In this document: in pieces, positions 21,269 through 32,345 of the stretch
Numbering within the stretch: position 1 is the stretch's first letter
Layout: every line of letters starts with the position of its first letter
From: Siphonodentalium dalli
Taxonomy: Eukaryota > Mollusca > Scaphopoda > Gadilida > Siphonodentaliidae
Length of the DNA: 64,000 nt
Direction of reading: 5' to 3'
NCBI GenBank assembly: GCA_032622095.1
Contig: CP136064.1
Location: 37,746,426 to 37,810,425 of the forward strand
The notes under the pieces: model-generated
The model's input: the letters and a program-made list of their open reading frames with translations, nothing else
What the model was told of the DNA's origin: nothing
Databases searched by the model: none
Translations under genes and position numbers: made by a program

Positions 21269-21891
21269 CGTAGTAATCCATGGCATACATTGAGACGTAC
21301 ACATACAGTCTCTGTGATAGGATTGGTTTATCCCTTTACCCAACAAAACCGGCCAAATAAAGCTTCAACAGCCTAAAATATCTTCGGTCTGTCTCAATAG
21401 AATCATACAAATATGGATATCATTGGAACCGGCTCCTTGACCACATTGTGATAGTTACAGTTATGCCATGTGCCAATGCATTCTCTTATATATGCGAGTC
21501 GACCATAGGTCGCCTCGCATATATAAGAGAATGCATTGGCTTAACACATTACAAATTATAAAATTGTTAAAGAATGTAAGAAAAAATGGTAAAAAGTGTT
21601 AAAAAAAGATTTTTTTTAGGCCAATGCATTCTCTTATATATGCGAGGCGACCTATGGTCGACTCGCATATATAAGAGAATGCATTGGCACATGGCATAAC
21701 TGTAACTATCACAATGTGGTCAACGAGCCGGTTCCAATGATATCCATATTTGTATGATTCTATTGAGACAGACCGAAGATATTTTAGGCTGTTGAAGCTT
21801 TATTTGGCCGGTTTTGTTGGGTAAATGGATAAACCAATCCTATCACAGAGACTGTATGTGTACGTCTCAATGTATGCCATGGATTACTACG
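21269..21891. repeat. 623-bp near-perfect palindrome enclosing a family A MITE
   Basis: Left arm 21269-21540 and right arm 21620-21891 are each 272 bp and align without gaps; I find two mismatches. The spacer is 79 bp of AT-rich sequence. The outer 62 bp of each arm (cgtagtaatccatggcatac...) are not part of the transposon. Unlike the other family A copies, both subterminal arms here are the long type. Confidence 0.95.
21332..21828. mobile_element. Family A MITE, copy 4, symmetrical form
   Basis: CCCTTTACCCAACA on the left and gttgggtaaatgg on the right, flanked by TTTA and TAAA instead of TTAA. Both subterminal arms are the long ~150-bp type, so the short left arm seen in copies 1, 2, 5 and 6 has been replaced by an inverted copy of the long right arm. 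Confidence 0.9.
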
Positions 21892-21939
21892 ATAATAGTC
21901 ACATGAACAACGTGGCTGAAAGGTCTATGTTGTTGTGTC

Positions 21940-22260
21940 CCTCCCCCCATTGAGCCCAAAACTCCCATGTTCGTTAAATGCCATATGCACCCCCCTCTTT
22001 GGTTTGAACTTTCCAACTGGAACCTCAAACTTTCCATCTGTTTGAAATTCCCAATCTAATACCCCCTAATGTTGGAAAATTTAAGACCAAATGTTTTACC
22101 AAAATGTTGCTGTTGGTCTAATTACAAACAACATGTTCGCTTGGAAAATCCAACAATGAGAACAGTTTCAACCGAAATGTGGTGTAATATTTCCAACTAA
22201 TGTTGTGCCAGTCTTGAAATTTCCAATGTTTAAATATTTTAATGTTGTCCAAAGTTGTGG
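21940..22260. repeat. Diffuse ccaac/gttgg-rich repeat region
   Basis: Many short motifs such as tttccaactgg, gttggaaaat and caacattt-type variants are scattered here. A similar texture occurs at 14.1-14.4 kb and 62.1-62.3 kb. Boundaries are unclear; possibly a decayed element. Confidence 0.35.
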
Positions 22261-22900
22261 TGAGACACTACTATCTGGTAGGAGAGGATCTACATCAGTT
22301 AATTTTAAAGGGGCATCAAGATGATTGTACTACAGTACAGCTAACATAACAAAACTAGCTTGGAATCGGACCAGTATCATTCCAACACAGCTCGAATGAT
22401 GCATGATCGCGATTCAAGAAGACACATCAATCAAACTCTCCATTTTCAATAATTGCACGTTTCTTCAATTACAGATTGTATTGTTGATGGCATAACGCTG
22501 AGCGCTCTTATACTCGGATAACTGGGAGCCAATTGGCAGATCCTATACATCAACAGTTGCAATCACGGAACCCGATGTATAACATATATTCCCATGGCGT
22601 AAGTCCAAACCAATTTACAATTGTGGATATTAAACCTTTCAAAAATCCACGTCGATCTTGATTAGCAATAAGGCTACAATGATAATAACTCAATAGGATT
22701 AAGTCTCATGAAGTTTCTTCAAATAAGTATCGAATTGATTCTGGCATATAGAAGAATTGAATAGAAGAATAGAAGTTAATACCATAAAGGACCCCAGGGG
22801 TATAATGTATTGTATAATCAGACAAATATACACAGATCAACGCAAATGTAAAACAAAACAAAAAATAACATGCATAATATTGTTATGTGAAATTACAAGA
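22261..22900. other. No feature recognised
   Basis: AT-rich. A 101-codon plus frame (22757-23062) runs into the element at 22905 and is not credible as a gene. Confidence 0.45.
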
Positions 22901-22904
22901 AATG

Positions 22905-23406
22905 TTAAAGGTACAGTTGGCCTTGGCGGTGGGTATCCTGTGAAAATATTTCCACCCGTCAAAAACCGCCACAAACAGAAAGAACATCAATATGTAGACA
23001 GACGTTGTCCGTATACAAATAAGAAATATCGCATAAACAGTATGTTATTGTCAAATGTTTGACCATTGTTATGTAAACAAAAGCATAAAAAGTTACTTTT
23101 CTGGTGTTTGTTTATATTATGATGGTAAACATAAAGAGCGTTCTTTGTTGGTGAATTCCTGATATGGAACTAATAAAGAGCGTTTATGCCATTTGTGTGT
23201 GATTAGCCAGTAGCATTGTGCTGTCTTCTGTAACACAATCAGGCTCTTGCTTAGGTAAAATATAGTAGGTCTTTATGATAACATGCTGTTTACGTGATGG
23301 TCATGGTATATATGAACGAAACTGTATGCGTTTTAATGTTTTTCTGTTTACGGTGATTGGAACAAATATGAATATTTTCGACAACTAAGGCCTCATGTGC
23401 CTTTAA
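22905..23406 (+). mobile_element. TTAAAGG-family MITE, copy 1
   Basis: A 502-bp element bounded by TTAAAGGTAC and GTGCCTTTAA. Its internal order (ggtgggtatcctgtgaaaat, gtaaacaaaagcataaaaag, two ATAAAGAGCGTT motifs, aacacaatcaggctcttgc, tttcgacaactaaggcc) is repeated at 32712-35358 and, inverted, at 38858-39316. TTAA at both ends suggests a piggyBac-type non-autonomous element. No coding frame. Confidence 0.85.
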
Positions 23407-23591
23407 TAGGGCAGTTTGAGGACGATTAATAGAATGGATACAAAGCAGTTGTCTTGAGGGCAAATGTATTCCTACATATGATGAAAAACAGAAAAACTTA
23501 AATAAATCTGACGTTATTGCTATCAGGGATATTCATACCTCATAAAGACATCATTATGGTATGACGACGTGTTGTCTTATCACTCTTGAAC

Positions 23592-23647
23592 GCAATGAAT
23601 AATTGAGATAAGGGCCACGACGCATGGCTCTGTCGCTTAATTTCCCT
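23592..23647 (+). repeat. 56-bp direct repeat, copy 1
   Basis: gcaatgaataattgagata.gggccacgacgcatggctctgtcgcttaatttccct occurs here and at 24019-24074 with one difference. The 371 bp between are unrelated AT-rich DNA with no long-terminal-repeat features (no TG...CA ends, no primer site). Origin unclear. Confidence 0.9.
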
Positions 23648-24018
23648 GGCGATTTTATACCACCAGAAGTTCTCGAGAAAAACAGAGGCTACGTACGTTA
23701 TATGCGTTTCAAAAGACAAAACCGCGTGTTATTATCTAGGTCACTCTATACACATTGTAACCAAGGTTGAAGTTCACTCTGTTTGGTTACCTAATTTGAT
23801 TATCAAATTCACGCAAGAAAAACAAATTTGCTGAAACCATGCTGACAACAATTAGCACGTACTGTGTCATCATTACCACCAGTTACACATATTAAACTAC
23901 TAATTTTGCCATCAATAATTCACAAGGTTGTGACTCAGATTGCGGCGCTGCCGACAACCTAAATATATTCCACATGCCCCATCACAATATATTTGGAAAG
24001 AGATATCTCACGAAAAAA

Positions 24019-24074
24019 GCAATGAATAATTGAGATAGGGGCCACGACGCATGGCTCTGTCGCTTAATTTCCCT
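24019..24074 (+). repeat. 56-bp direct repeat, copy 2
   Basis: Second copy of 23592-23647, differing at one position (ataggggcc versus ataagggcc). Confidence 0.9.
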
Positions 24075-24428
24075 TTGTTTGCTGTGTATTGGCTGAGAGT
24101 ACACACCGCGCGACGATTTATTTTATTTCCATGAACACATAATCCCTCCAGATATAAGATCGATCAAAGTTGTGTAAGTAGATGATGGGAAAATGATGTG
24201 AGCAGATTGTCGAGCATCCATCATCGATGGTTCGGAATGTCTTCAATGTTGGTCTCGAGTCTGGATACCATTAATTACACTGGAAACCAATTGGACGGAT
24301 TCGGCGATCAAGGTATACAACGTATACACTGTTATTTATTATTTTATAAATGACGCAACCGTGTCCTGATAAGAAACAAATCAGTCCAGTGCTCATCATA
24401 CCGATCAAGTTGTTACCAAGCTTATCTG

Positions 24429-24563
24429 GTGTAATAAATACACAGAACGACACGATGTGTAAATGGGTTTGTCGATACGGCACTCGTTCTATCCTTCCGC
24501 GACAGAACGAGTGCCGTATCGACAAACCCATTTACACATCGTGTCGTTCTGTGTTTATTACAC
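24429..24563. repeat. 135-bp hairpin
   Basis: Left arm gtgtaataaatacacagaac through gtgccgtatcg-type sequence, and right arm its complement. Arms are about 60 bp with a 2-nt indel and a 13-nt loop (atccttccgcgac). High identity suggests a recent inverted duplication or a small foldback MITE. Confidence 0.88.
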
Positions 24564-24569
24564 GCTTCG

Positions 24570-25235
24570 CGTCCTAGAATCCGTGCATTAAAAGTACAGG
24601 ATTAGAAGGTTTATTTAGGCTCATACAGGGCGTGTTTGTCATGTGTCATGATTCTTTTATTTAAATAGTTCCAGTTTCATGGTTGAGGCGAACGTCATTT
24701 TACGTCAACGAGATGCGTATTGAACGTACGTTACATACGGATTTGTAAATATGGAACAGCAATAACACTGTACTTCTAGGAACAAGCGTGTAATAAGATC
24801 TAATAAGATCTTCGCAATTCCCAATATGTCATATGGGAATGTAAGATTAAATTGCACTACGCAAACACCGCAAACTTTGGAGCATTCGTGCTGTATGATT
24901 GGCCAATGTTCAAAGCGTTGCGTCATAATTGACAACCATTTTTTGATGGATCAGAATATGTCCACGGCCAGACAAGGGGCCAGAAGCCTTAGCTTGGCAT
25001 GGACTTGGTCGGGGATGGTGTTAGTACATGGCTTGAAATTGATTTTGATGGTATATACACGTATTAATGCGGATTATCACACATCGAATGTGGGTACTCA
25101 TTAGTCCATTTCCATCATGTGTCACCACAAAATAACAAGTCAAGTTATTGAGCTGATCCGACTGAAGCAATAGAATAATCACGATAGTACCAGTTGCTCA
25201 TATTATTTCATCGTTATTTGTTCATTTGTTTCCGT
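24570..25235. other. No feature recognised
   Basis: A 92-codon plus frame (24826-25104) contains a short Cys cluster but no family match or splice support. An overlapping minus frame also exists. Confidence 0.4.
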
Positions 25236-25240
25236 GTTCA

Positions 25241-25783
25241 TTTCACCCAAACCTTGGGTGTTTATTTCACACGACTTTCTGGGATAACCTGTGTGTCGAC
25301 TGAGAACATGCGTGCCAATTGAGGAGAACACGCGAAGGATTTGTGTAAATGTTAGCCCAAACGACATTTCGAAGTAACGACTGCTTTGTTGTTTATTTCG
25401 AGGAATAATACCGCATCATATGAATTCAGCCCAAATATATTGACAGGTGTCAAGGGTCTAACTCTATACTGAGCAATAAAAAACTAATATAATAAATACC
25501 GAGTATATTTAATTTTAACGCCAATGGGTCGTGTATGTGCGTTTAAGAGTGTATTTATGCTTAAAGCAAAGTGAAATAACGATCTTAAAATGAATTGGCC
25601 GGTATATTTTATTAGTTATCAGGGTTACCAGGGTCGTAGTTGCATAAATTACAATATATTTTTATGCTAAGATAATTGCGTGGTAATTTGTTGGTTAATG
25701 GATTGATCGGTGATCATGTTAACACAAATCCCATATATGGAAAGTGACTTGCGCATGCGCAAAACAGATACAATGGTCTAATT
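25241..25783 (+). repeat. Dispersed ~520-bp repeat, copy 2
   Basis: Colinear with 8244-8766. Relative to copy 1 it has about 25 extra bp near 25305-25335 (gcgtgccaattgaggagaac) and lacks the attccaaatatggaaa duplication near the 3' end. Confidence 0.85.
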
Positions 25784-26052
25784 TTCCAATGCCGATGACA
25801 ATCGAAGCGGACGCGATGTGCATTTTAATTCTTTCATTACGGCTGTTTTGGCGTCCTAATCTATTAAAATATTCTTCTATATCTTGGAAGGTGTTCTGGA
25901 AGGATTATTTCAATATGTGTATATCGGATTAACCTTCCAAAAAGATGAGTTTGACGCCTGTATTTCTTGGCATGAATATTAACGAGCGCTCGTCTGCAAG
26001 TATGTCATCTGGATTCGGAATTGGCGTGTTTTTGTGAAAATGTCAAATTCAA

Positions 26053-26395
26053 TTTCTTCCATCTAAAACATAATTACGCGCTGGACTCGGTCATTTTAGG
26101 AACATATATGTATCACACGCACATACACCAAGTCTCAGCCTAAAAGTTTGAAAAATGACAGTTTTATCGACATAAATCGATGTTAATGGTAAATTCAAAT
26201 TTCCATGTTAAATTTTATCATTGAAAAAAATTCATTTCTTCCATCTAAAACATAATTGCGTGCTGTACTCTGTCATTTTACGAATATGTAGCTATCCCAC
26301 CAACACACTCCAAGTCTCAGCTTAAAATTTTGAAAAATGACAGTTTTATCGACATAAATCAATTTTAATGCCAATAATGGCAAATGGAGTGTTAA
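26053..26395 (+). repeat. 182-bp tandem repeat, two copies
   Basis: tttcttccatctaaaacataatt starts units at 26053 and 26235. Both continue with a ggctgagact-type complement block (caagtctcagc), tttgaaaaatgacagttttatcgacataaat. Divergence is about 12%. Confidence 0.85.
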
Positions 26396-26514
26396 ATAAA
26401 TTTTAGGCCAATTAGACCCTGCGAATGTTTTCTGACCTGTTCTATATTGGTCACTAGAGTTCATATTTGACCGGTTACACCTGATAATTATGCGACAGTA
26501 TAGTCGCGTTACTT

Positions 26515-27500
26515 TATAGGTCAACATTGGTCATTATCACCTGACAAATTTATTTTGGTCTATCGTATCAACCCCTATTTTCTCCCGCGCGTAGCCTGAC
26601 TACCGCTATTCTCAAAGTAATTGACCAGAAAAACGGGGTGATACCCCGGTCATGACCACGGTGATACCGGTAATAAACGGTAGCTGTATCGAGGCGGTCA
26701 TGGCAGTGGAATTACGGTATTGGGCGATGATACCGCGGTCTTTTAGCGGGCACCGCATTAATTTTTTTGAATACCGCAGTGATTTTCATGGAACACTTTG
26801 AGGGGAGGTATTTACTCCCACATACGTTAACAAGCGGTATCAGTACCGCGGTATTGGAGGATACCGCGGTATAGTACCGCAGTATTAACGGGGTGACACC
26901 ACGTTGCTGGTGGTCAATTACTTTAAGTATAGCGGTAAGTGTCAACATTGGTCATTATCGCTCCACTAATTTGTATCGTTTCATCGGTATGAATTCCATA
27001 TCCAATTATCCACATATAACCAACCCAACCTCTAATCCCGGTCCAATTTATTTATTTCTTTCATCGGTATATTCACGTAACGTAATATTTTATCACGTGA
27101 TATTTGTACTTATATGTCTATGGTATTACTATAGTATACTGTATACGTATAGCAATTGCTATTCCTATCTATATAATCCTGGTGCCATCTATAAAGATAG
27201 ATAATTTCAGACTCCTCCCCCCCCCCCCCCCATTTTACATCATTGCTGCTTTAGTATAGTACAGTCGCGATGCAACATCGCTCCACTAATTTATGTCAGT
27301 TCATCGGTACAAACCACTTTTTCTCCGAGTCCATATAACCAACCCAACATCTTATAGATGACTATTCTGGCACTATATAGAGATGACTAAGATTCTGACA
27401 CCCCCCTATTTTATAGCCATGTTGCAACAGTAGAGTTCAGATGCATATTATGTCAACATCGGTCGTTATCGCTCTACAAATTTATATCGGTTCAACCCTT
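26515..27500 (+). repeat. Diverged tandem unit, about four copies, with inserted MITE
   Basis: The block gtcaacattggtcattatcgctccac...aattt.tatcggttcatcggta recurs at about 26523, 26940, 27265 and 27452. Copies 2 and 3 continue through tatccacatataaccaacccaac-like sequence. The first is separated from the second by the MITE at 26603-26935. A poly-C tract lies at about 27217-27231. Confidence 0.6.
26603..26935. mobile_element. TA-flanked MITE with GATACCGCGGTA-type motifs (family F)
   Basis: Ends CCGCTATTCTCAAAGTAATTG and the complement of a diverged version, each flanked by TA. The interior is full of accgcggta/ataccg motifs. TA targets suggest Tc1/mariner. The inner part of the terminus, AAAGTAATTGACCA, is shared with family E although the outermost bases differ. 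Confidence 0.75.
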
Positions 27501-27805
27501 AGTTCCCTGTATCGCCCACCCCTCCCTCAGTTTATTTTTTCAGTTGTATTATAGTCTCATTACGTACACATTTTATCTTTTCTAACTTTTGCTTCAACGC
27601 GTTGAGTTCCGCTGCAGACAATATAAAACTGACAACATTTTGAAATGTAAGCAGGCTTCAAACTCATCTTATCCAAGAAAAACTCTGGTTACATAAGAAA
27701 TTTGTGTATAAGGTGTACGCGCATTTGTCGCGTTAAAAACAAAAGGTCCCAAGTCAAGGTCCAAATCCCCAACACACTGACGTGAGGTTTAACTCCATCT
27801 ACATA

Positions 27806-28276
27806 CAGTAATGTCCAAAGTAATTGATCACTTAACCACAGCAAAATAATGGGTATTTTTTCATGATTTTAAATCCTGAAAAATTACCCATAATTCTGCT
27901 GTGGTTAAGTGGTCAATTACTTTGGGCATTACTGTAACCAATATAAGGATTTGAGGTGTAATAATAACTCAATCCTCATACAGTAATGTCCAAGGTAATC
28001 GACCACTTAACCACAGCATAATTATTGGTAATTTGTCAGGATTTTAAATGCTGAAAAAATACCCATAATTCTGCTGTGGTTAAGTGGTCAATTACTTTGG
28101 GCATTAATGTAACCAATATAAGGATTTGAGGTGTAATGATAACTCAATCCTCATACAGTAATGTACAAAGTAATTGACCACAGCTGAATAATGGGTAATT
28201 TGTCAGGATTTTAAATGCTGAAAAATTACCAATAATTCTGATGTGGTTAAGTGGTCAATTACTTTGGGCATTACTG
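27806..28276 (+). repeat. Three-copy 175-bp tandem array, each unit a family E MITE plus spacer
   Basis: CAGTAATGTCCAAGG-type starts lie at 27806, 27981 and 28156, exactly 175 bp apart. Each MITE (27806-27934, 27981-28109, 28156-28276) is a foldback ending GGGCATTACTG or close to it. The spacer taaccaatataaggatttga...actcaatcctcata repeats with the MITE, so the array arose by tandem duplication of one insertion with its flank. Confidence 0.93.
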
Positions 28277-28299
28277 TAACCAATATAAGGATGTGAGGT

Positions 28300-28787
28300 T
28301 TAATGAGAACTCCATCCACATAACTAATAAATATGTGTGAAAATTAAACCAAAAAAAATAAATTCCATGATGGCGTCCAATATGGACTGCCTAATTCTGC
28401 TCCAAAACATGTATATTGAATATATGGTTGTTTATCAATTGGGGGAAACTGATTATTTCAATGATATTTTCATTAACTGCATGGGATCCAAAACCCGACT
28501 TACGGGAGCTCGCTTCGTGCACGACTGTATCTTAAGCATATGTGCATATTTAATGAGCCAACAATTGGAATCCAAATAGAGAAGATTGGCACGTTGACCC
28601 TGCGCATAGACATCATTGATGATCTCTATGGGAATCAAAATTGACATTTAATAGACAATTTCGATTAACCGCAATAACTTAAGGAATCTCTAATTATGAT
28701 TAAGCCCAATGAGAATGCAATAAGACATTTCTTATTACCCTTAACCGCAATTACTTCCCATTGCACTTTAACACAATTAATATCTCT
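28300..28787. other. No supported gene
   Basis: An 80-codon plus frame (28337-28579) begins at a weak start and has no recognised domain. Confidence 0.35.
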
Positions 28788-28810
28788 CCCCCCCCCCCCC
28801 CCCCCCCCCC
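28788..28810. repeat. Poly-C tract
   Basis: About 23 consecutive C, one of five long C runs in the window (others near 14111, 14452, 27217 and 42742). Confidence 0.95.
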
Positions 28811-29518
28811 AACAGCTTATCAATACCACTCAGGACAGTGGGTGTTTTTCCTCAATTAATTGAATTTCTTGTTAGTGACCATAAATCTATACCTTCGGTT
28901 TTGCCGAATAACCGAACAAATGTTGTCAACTGTTTCCACGTTTATTCTCACTTATACCGTTTTTATATCCGTTTTATCCTATTTGTTGTTGTGTATTGCA
29001 TTACTTTGATAAAGTCTGCGCTTGTGTTATTCTCACAAAAGGTAATGCGTGTTTACATTTCACAATTCCGCCTTACAGTCTGCGAGTGCGACGGAAAAAA
29101 TTTCCACATGTCCGAGCGCCATTGGCATTGATTCCTTAAATACGAGACTATTTAATCGAATGAGGTCAAATATTCGCATATAACTTGACTCATATGTTAT
29201 TCTGCACAATTCTGGCCAGTGCCGACTTTCATTTCGCATTACTTTCGTTTTTATCGAAATATAACCGTTTTCTATGGAGATTCCCATGTAAATTTGTTCA
29301 ACCAAAAAAATTCATAGTTTTGCCAATTTCAAGCTAGTTTAATACTTTATAGCATGGTCAGGGCATAATCTGGCCTATCGAGTGATGGTAGACGTTCCTT
29401 CAGTGTGCACAACACATATTTGGTCCCAACGAAGCAGGCTAAAATCCTGAAATTTGTCAATTGACTTTGAGTGTGAAGAAAATATTCATTTAAACTTCCA
29501 AAATTGGTTGAAATATGC

Positions 29519-30240
29519 TCAACAACATTCAGTTGAATGGTGACATTATTTATAGTCACCGACTAACTTCCACGATGAATAAAATTTGTTTTTATTGATG
29601 ACAATTATGTCGCGAGTCATAAAAATGTTAATTTTCTGAAGAAAAAAAATTCATTGTTTCGCCAATTTCAAGCTAGTATTGAGCATGGTCAGGGCATTAC
29701 ATATAATGATTAAGATTGCTAAAGAACTGAAATAATGAAATGGGAAACTTTTACTGACATCTGGTAAGGATTGAGGAGCAGATGCTAGAGGCCCCCACCC
29801 CACCCCCATGGAAGACGGAATACCACTTAACACAGAAGTTGGAATACGGAATACCATATGGAATACATACAAATATATGAAAACTTCATTTTTTGGAAGG
29901 TCGGCGTACGAATACCGGTATTTTTGGAATACCGAATACCTCCTAACAGAGGGGCCGGAAATACGGCGTACCTCATAACAGGGCATGGAATACGGCATAC
30001 GAAAAAGGGGGGTGGGGGCCTCATGCTATGGAGCCTCCGAGCCTCCCAATATATTGTCTGCTCCACATCTCAATACAATTCAACAACATTCAGTTGAATG
30101 GTGACATTATTTATAGTCACCGACTAACTTCCACGATGAATCAAATTTGTTTTTATTGGTGACAATTTATGTCGCGAATCATAAAAATGTAAATTTTCTG
30201 AAGAAAAAAAATTCATTGGTTTGCGAATTTCAAGCTAGTT
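29519..30240 (+). repeat. 150-bp direct repeats flanking a 410-bp interval
   Basis: caacaacattcagttgaatgg through ttttctgaagaaaaaaaattc and gccaatttcaagctagt occurs at 29521-29675 and 30081-30237. A third fragment (aaaaaattcatagttttgcc...caagctagt, then gcatggtcagggca) is at 29300-29370. The interval contains the element at 29788-30022. Confidence 0.85.
29788..30022. mobile_element. 235-bp MITE with GAGGCCCCCACC ends and GGAATAC motifs
   Basis: Terminal inverted repeats GAGGCCCCCACC / GGTGGGGGCCTC, with ATGCTA duplicated exactly on both sides (29782-29787, 30023-30028). The interior has about ten ggaatac or gaatacc motifs in both orientations. The superfamily is not clear from a 6-bp duplication. 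Confidence 0.8.
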
Positions 30241-30970
30241 TATAGCGAACATGGGAACCAAGGTACAATTTATGCCATTTAGGCACACTTCAGAGTGAAA
30301 TCTGGGCTTATATTTCGGCGAGAATCCAAATCTAGATTCTCGCAAATTACCCTGGATTCTCATGAAAAAGTATATATGGATTCTCGCAAAATCAGATGAA
30401 ATATATGCCCTAGTGGAAATATAGCAAATCGTTTAATGCTTTAGAATTTTTTTTTTCGGAGATTTATATATATGTTTAAAGACATATTATGGAATTTTTC
30501 GGGAGCGAGAAATTGATAAGTTAGTGCTCAGGCACTTTTCCAACGTGGGGAATGTTATCATTCTACTAACATCACTGAAAATTTCCAAAAAGATCTACCA
30601 CACCACTTCATATAGAACATCGTCTGAACTACTCCAAATTGTAAATATTTACATCTCGATTCGGGGCGCAACTATCGGCTGTAATTAAACAAAAATCATT
30701 TTGCCATCGAGAGTCATTGCATTTAACTAATATATAAGAATGACGTTGTGTAACATCCATTTGGATTAATATTCGTAACAAATAACTACTTTGAGAAAGA
30801 TTATTCTTAATTTCTATTTATTTGATCACTCTGCCCGGTGTCTGCCGGAGTGTTTCACATCACTTTAATCAAGGAAGACTGTTAAGAAAAACTGCATTTC
30901 AAGACCACCAAACAACTTTCCTTTTTAGGGCCACCACATCTTCCAAATATGTACTTCTTCCATTTTGCTA
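30241..30970. other. No gene; short gagaatcc inverted motifs
   Basis: gagaatccaaatctagattctcgc and two more ggattctc motifs lie within 30320-30385. Otherwise no structure. Confidence 0.35.
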
Positions 30971-30975
30971 TCAAA

Positions 30976-31165
30976 GACCGAAAAATGTCGTTAAACTAGA
31001 GATCCAAATACCCCCTAAGGGCCCCTCTATCTTGAGATATTAAAGACCGAAAAATGTCGTTAAACTATAAAGACCGAAAAATGTCGTTAAACTAGAGATC
31101 CAAATACCCCCTATATCTTGAGATATTATAAAGACCGAAAAATGTCATTAAACTATTAATTGTTG
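30976..31165 (+). repeat. aaagaccgaaaaatgtcgttaaac repeat block
   Basis: The motif accgaaaaatgtcgttaaac recurs at about 30977, 31045, 31072 and 31133, with the agagatccaaatacccccta block in two of them. Further copies flank the SINE on the right (31457) and lie at 32429, so the SINE interrupted the series. Confidence 0.85.
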
Positions 31166-31446
31166 TTGCTGTTGTTTATTAGGGTTTATCGTCATTCTAG
31201 CCGCTAGGCCACACACGACGTTGTCAATTTTACGGGTGGAGGAAAGACCACGCAGAGGCTCAATTTCACCGGGAAGTTGTTCCACTGCGTGTAGAAACCA
31301 CCGACCCCCGGAAAGCAATTGACAAACTTGCCCAGATACACGATTCCGGTTACCCTCCCTATGGTGGGGTTAGAACCAGCTTCGTCAGCGCTGGACGGCC
31401 TGGGACGACGTAATTCACCTGGCACTCTACCGACTGGACCACCGGG
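31166..31446 (-). mobile_element. tRNA-derived SINE, minus strand
   Basis: Read on the minus strand the element begins near 31446 with a tRNA-like head (ggtggtccagtcggtagagt). A box B-like ggttctaaccccac follows about 55 bp later. It then has a body of about 190 bp and ends in gacgataaaccct and a CAACAAC-type tail (31166-31190). attaaact appears on both sides (31147 and 31451), consistent with a target duplication. Pol III promoter spacing fits a tRNA-type SINE. The 73-codon frame inside it is meaningless. Confidence 0.75.
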
Positions 31447-31539
31447 GGCCCCTATTAAACTGTTAAAGACCGAAAATGTCGTTAAATTGTAAAGTTTGAG
31501 CTATTGCCATGGCTTTGTCGTCCGTGTGTATGTGTGTAC

Positions 31540-32345
31540 GTAAGGCGTCAACAATGCAGGCTACAGGTCGTACCTTTGGTCGGATCATTATGAAATTTGT
31601 CATAGCTGTTGACATCAACATTTAGACCAGATTATTAATTTTGGGATCATTCGGAAAAAAAACATGGCCGCCAGTGGCCATCTTGGATTTCAAAATTCAA
31701 TCCATTAGCACGGGCTACAGTTCGTAATGTTTGTCTGATCATCATGAAATTTGTCAAGAATGTTAATAATGACATGTAGATGGGAACGAGTCCTTTTGGG
31801 GTCATTCGGCCAAAAAACATGGCCGCAGCAGCCATTTTGGATTTTAGTCTTTATATGACTAAATCTTTAGCACGGGCTACAGGTCTTAACTTTAGTCTGA
31901 TCATCATAAAATTTGTCATGGCTGTTGAAATTGGAATGTAGATGGGAACGAGTCATTTTGGGGTCATTCGGACAAAAAACATGGCCGCCAGTGGCCATCT
32001 TGGATTTCAAAATTTAATCCATTAGCACGGGCCACAGGTCGTACTGTTTGTCTGATCATCATGAAATTTGTCATGGATGATAATATTGACATGTAGATGG
32101 GAACGAGTCATTTTGGGATCATTTGACCCGAAAACATGGCCGCCAGCAGCCATCTTGGATTTTAATCTTTGTATGACTAAATCCTTTAGCACGGGCTACA
32201 GGTCGTACCTTTAGTCTGATCATCATGAAATTTTTCATGGCTGTTGAAATTGGAATGTAGATGAGAATGAGTCATTTTGGGGACATTCCGACAAAAAAAC
32301 ATGGCTGCTAGCGGCCATCTTGGATTTCCAAATTCAATTCTAAAT
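31540..32345 (+). repeat. Five-copy ~155/163 bp array with GGCCGCC core
   Basis: gggctacaggtcgtac-type starts recur at about 31558, 31712, 31873, 32030 and 32195. The acatggccgcc core lies at 31662, 31817, 31979, 32134 and 32299, with spacings 155, 162, 155 and 165. The alternation suggests a ~317-320 bp dimeric higher-order unit. Each unit has catcatgaaatttgtcatgg, atgtagatgggaacgagtca and catggccgccagtggccatc. Confidence 0.92.

Noticed and set aside
23592-24074. LTR retrotransposon flanked by 56-bp repeats
   Set aside because: No TG...CA ends, no primer-binding site or polypurine tract, interval only ~370 bp with no coding.
31204-31425. 73-codon minus frame with Pro/Ser-rich start
   Set aside because: Lies wholly inside the tRNA-derived SINE.
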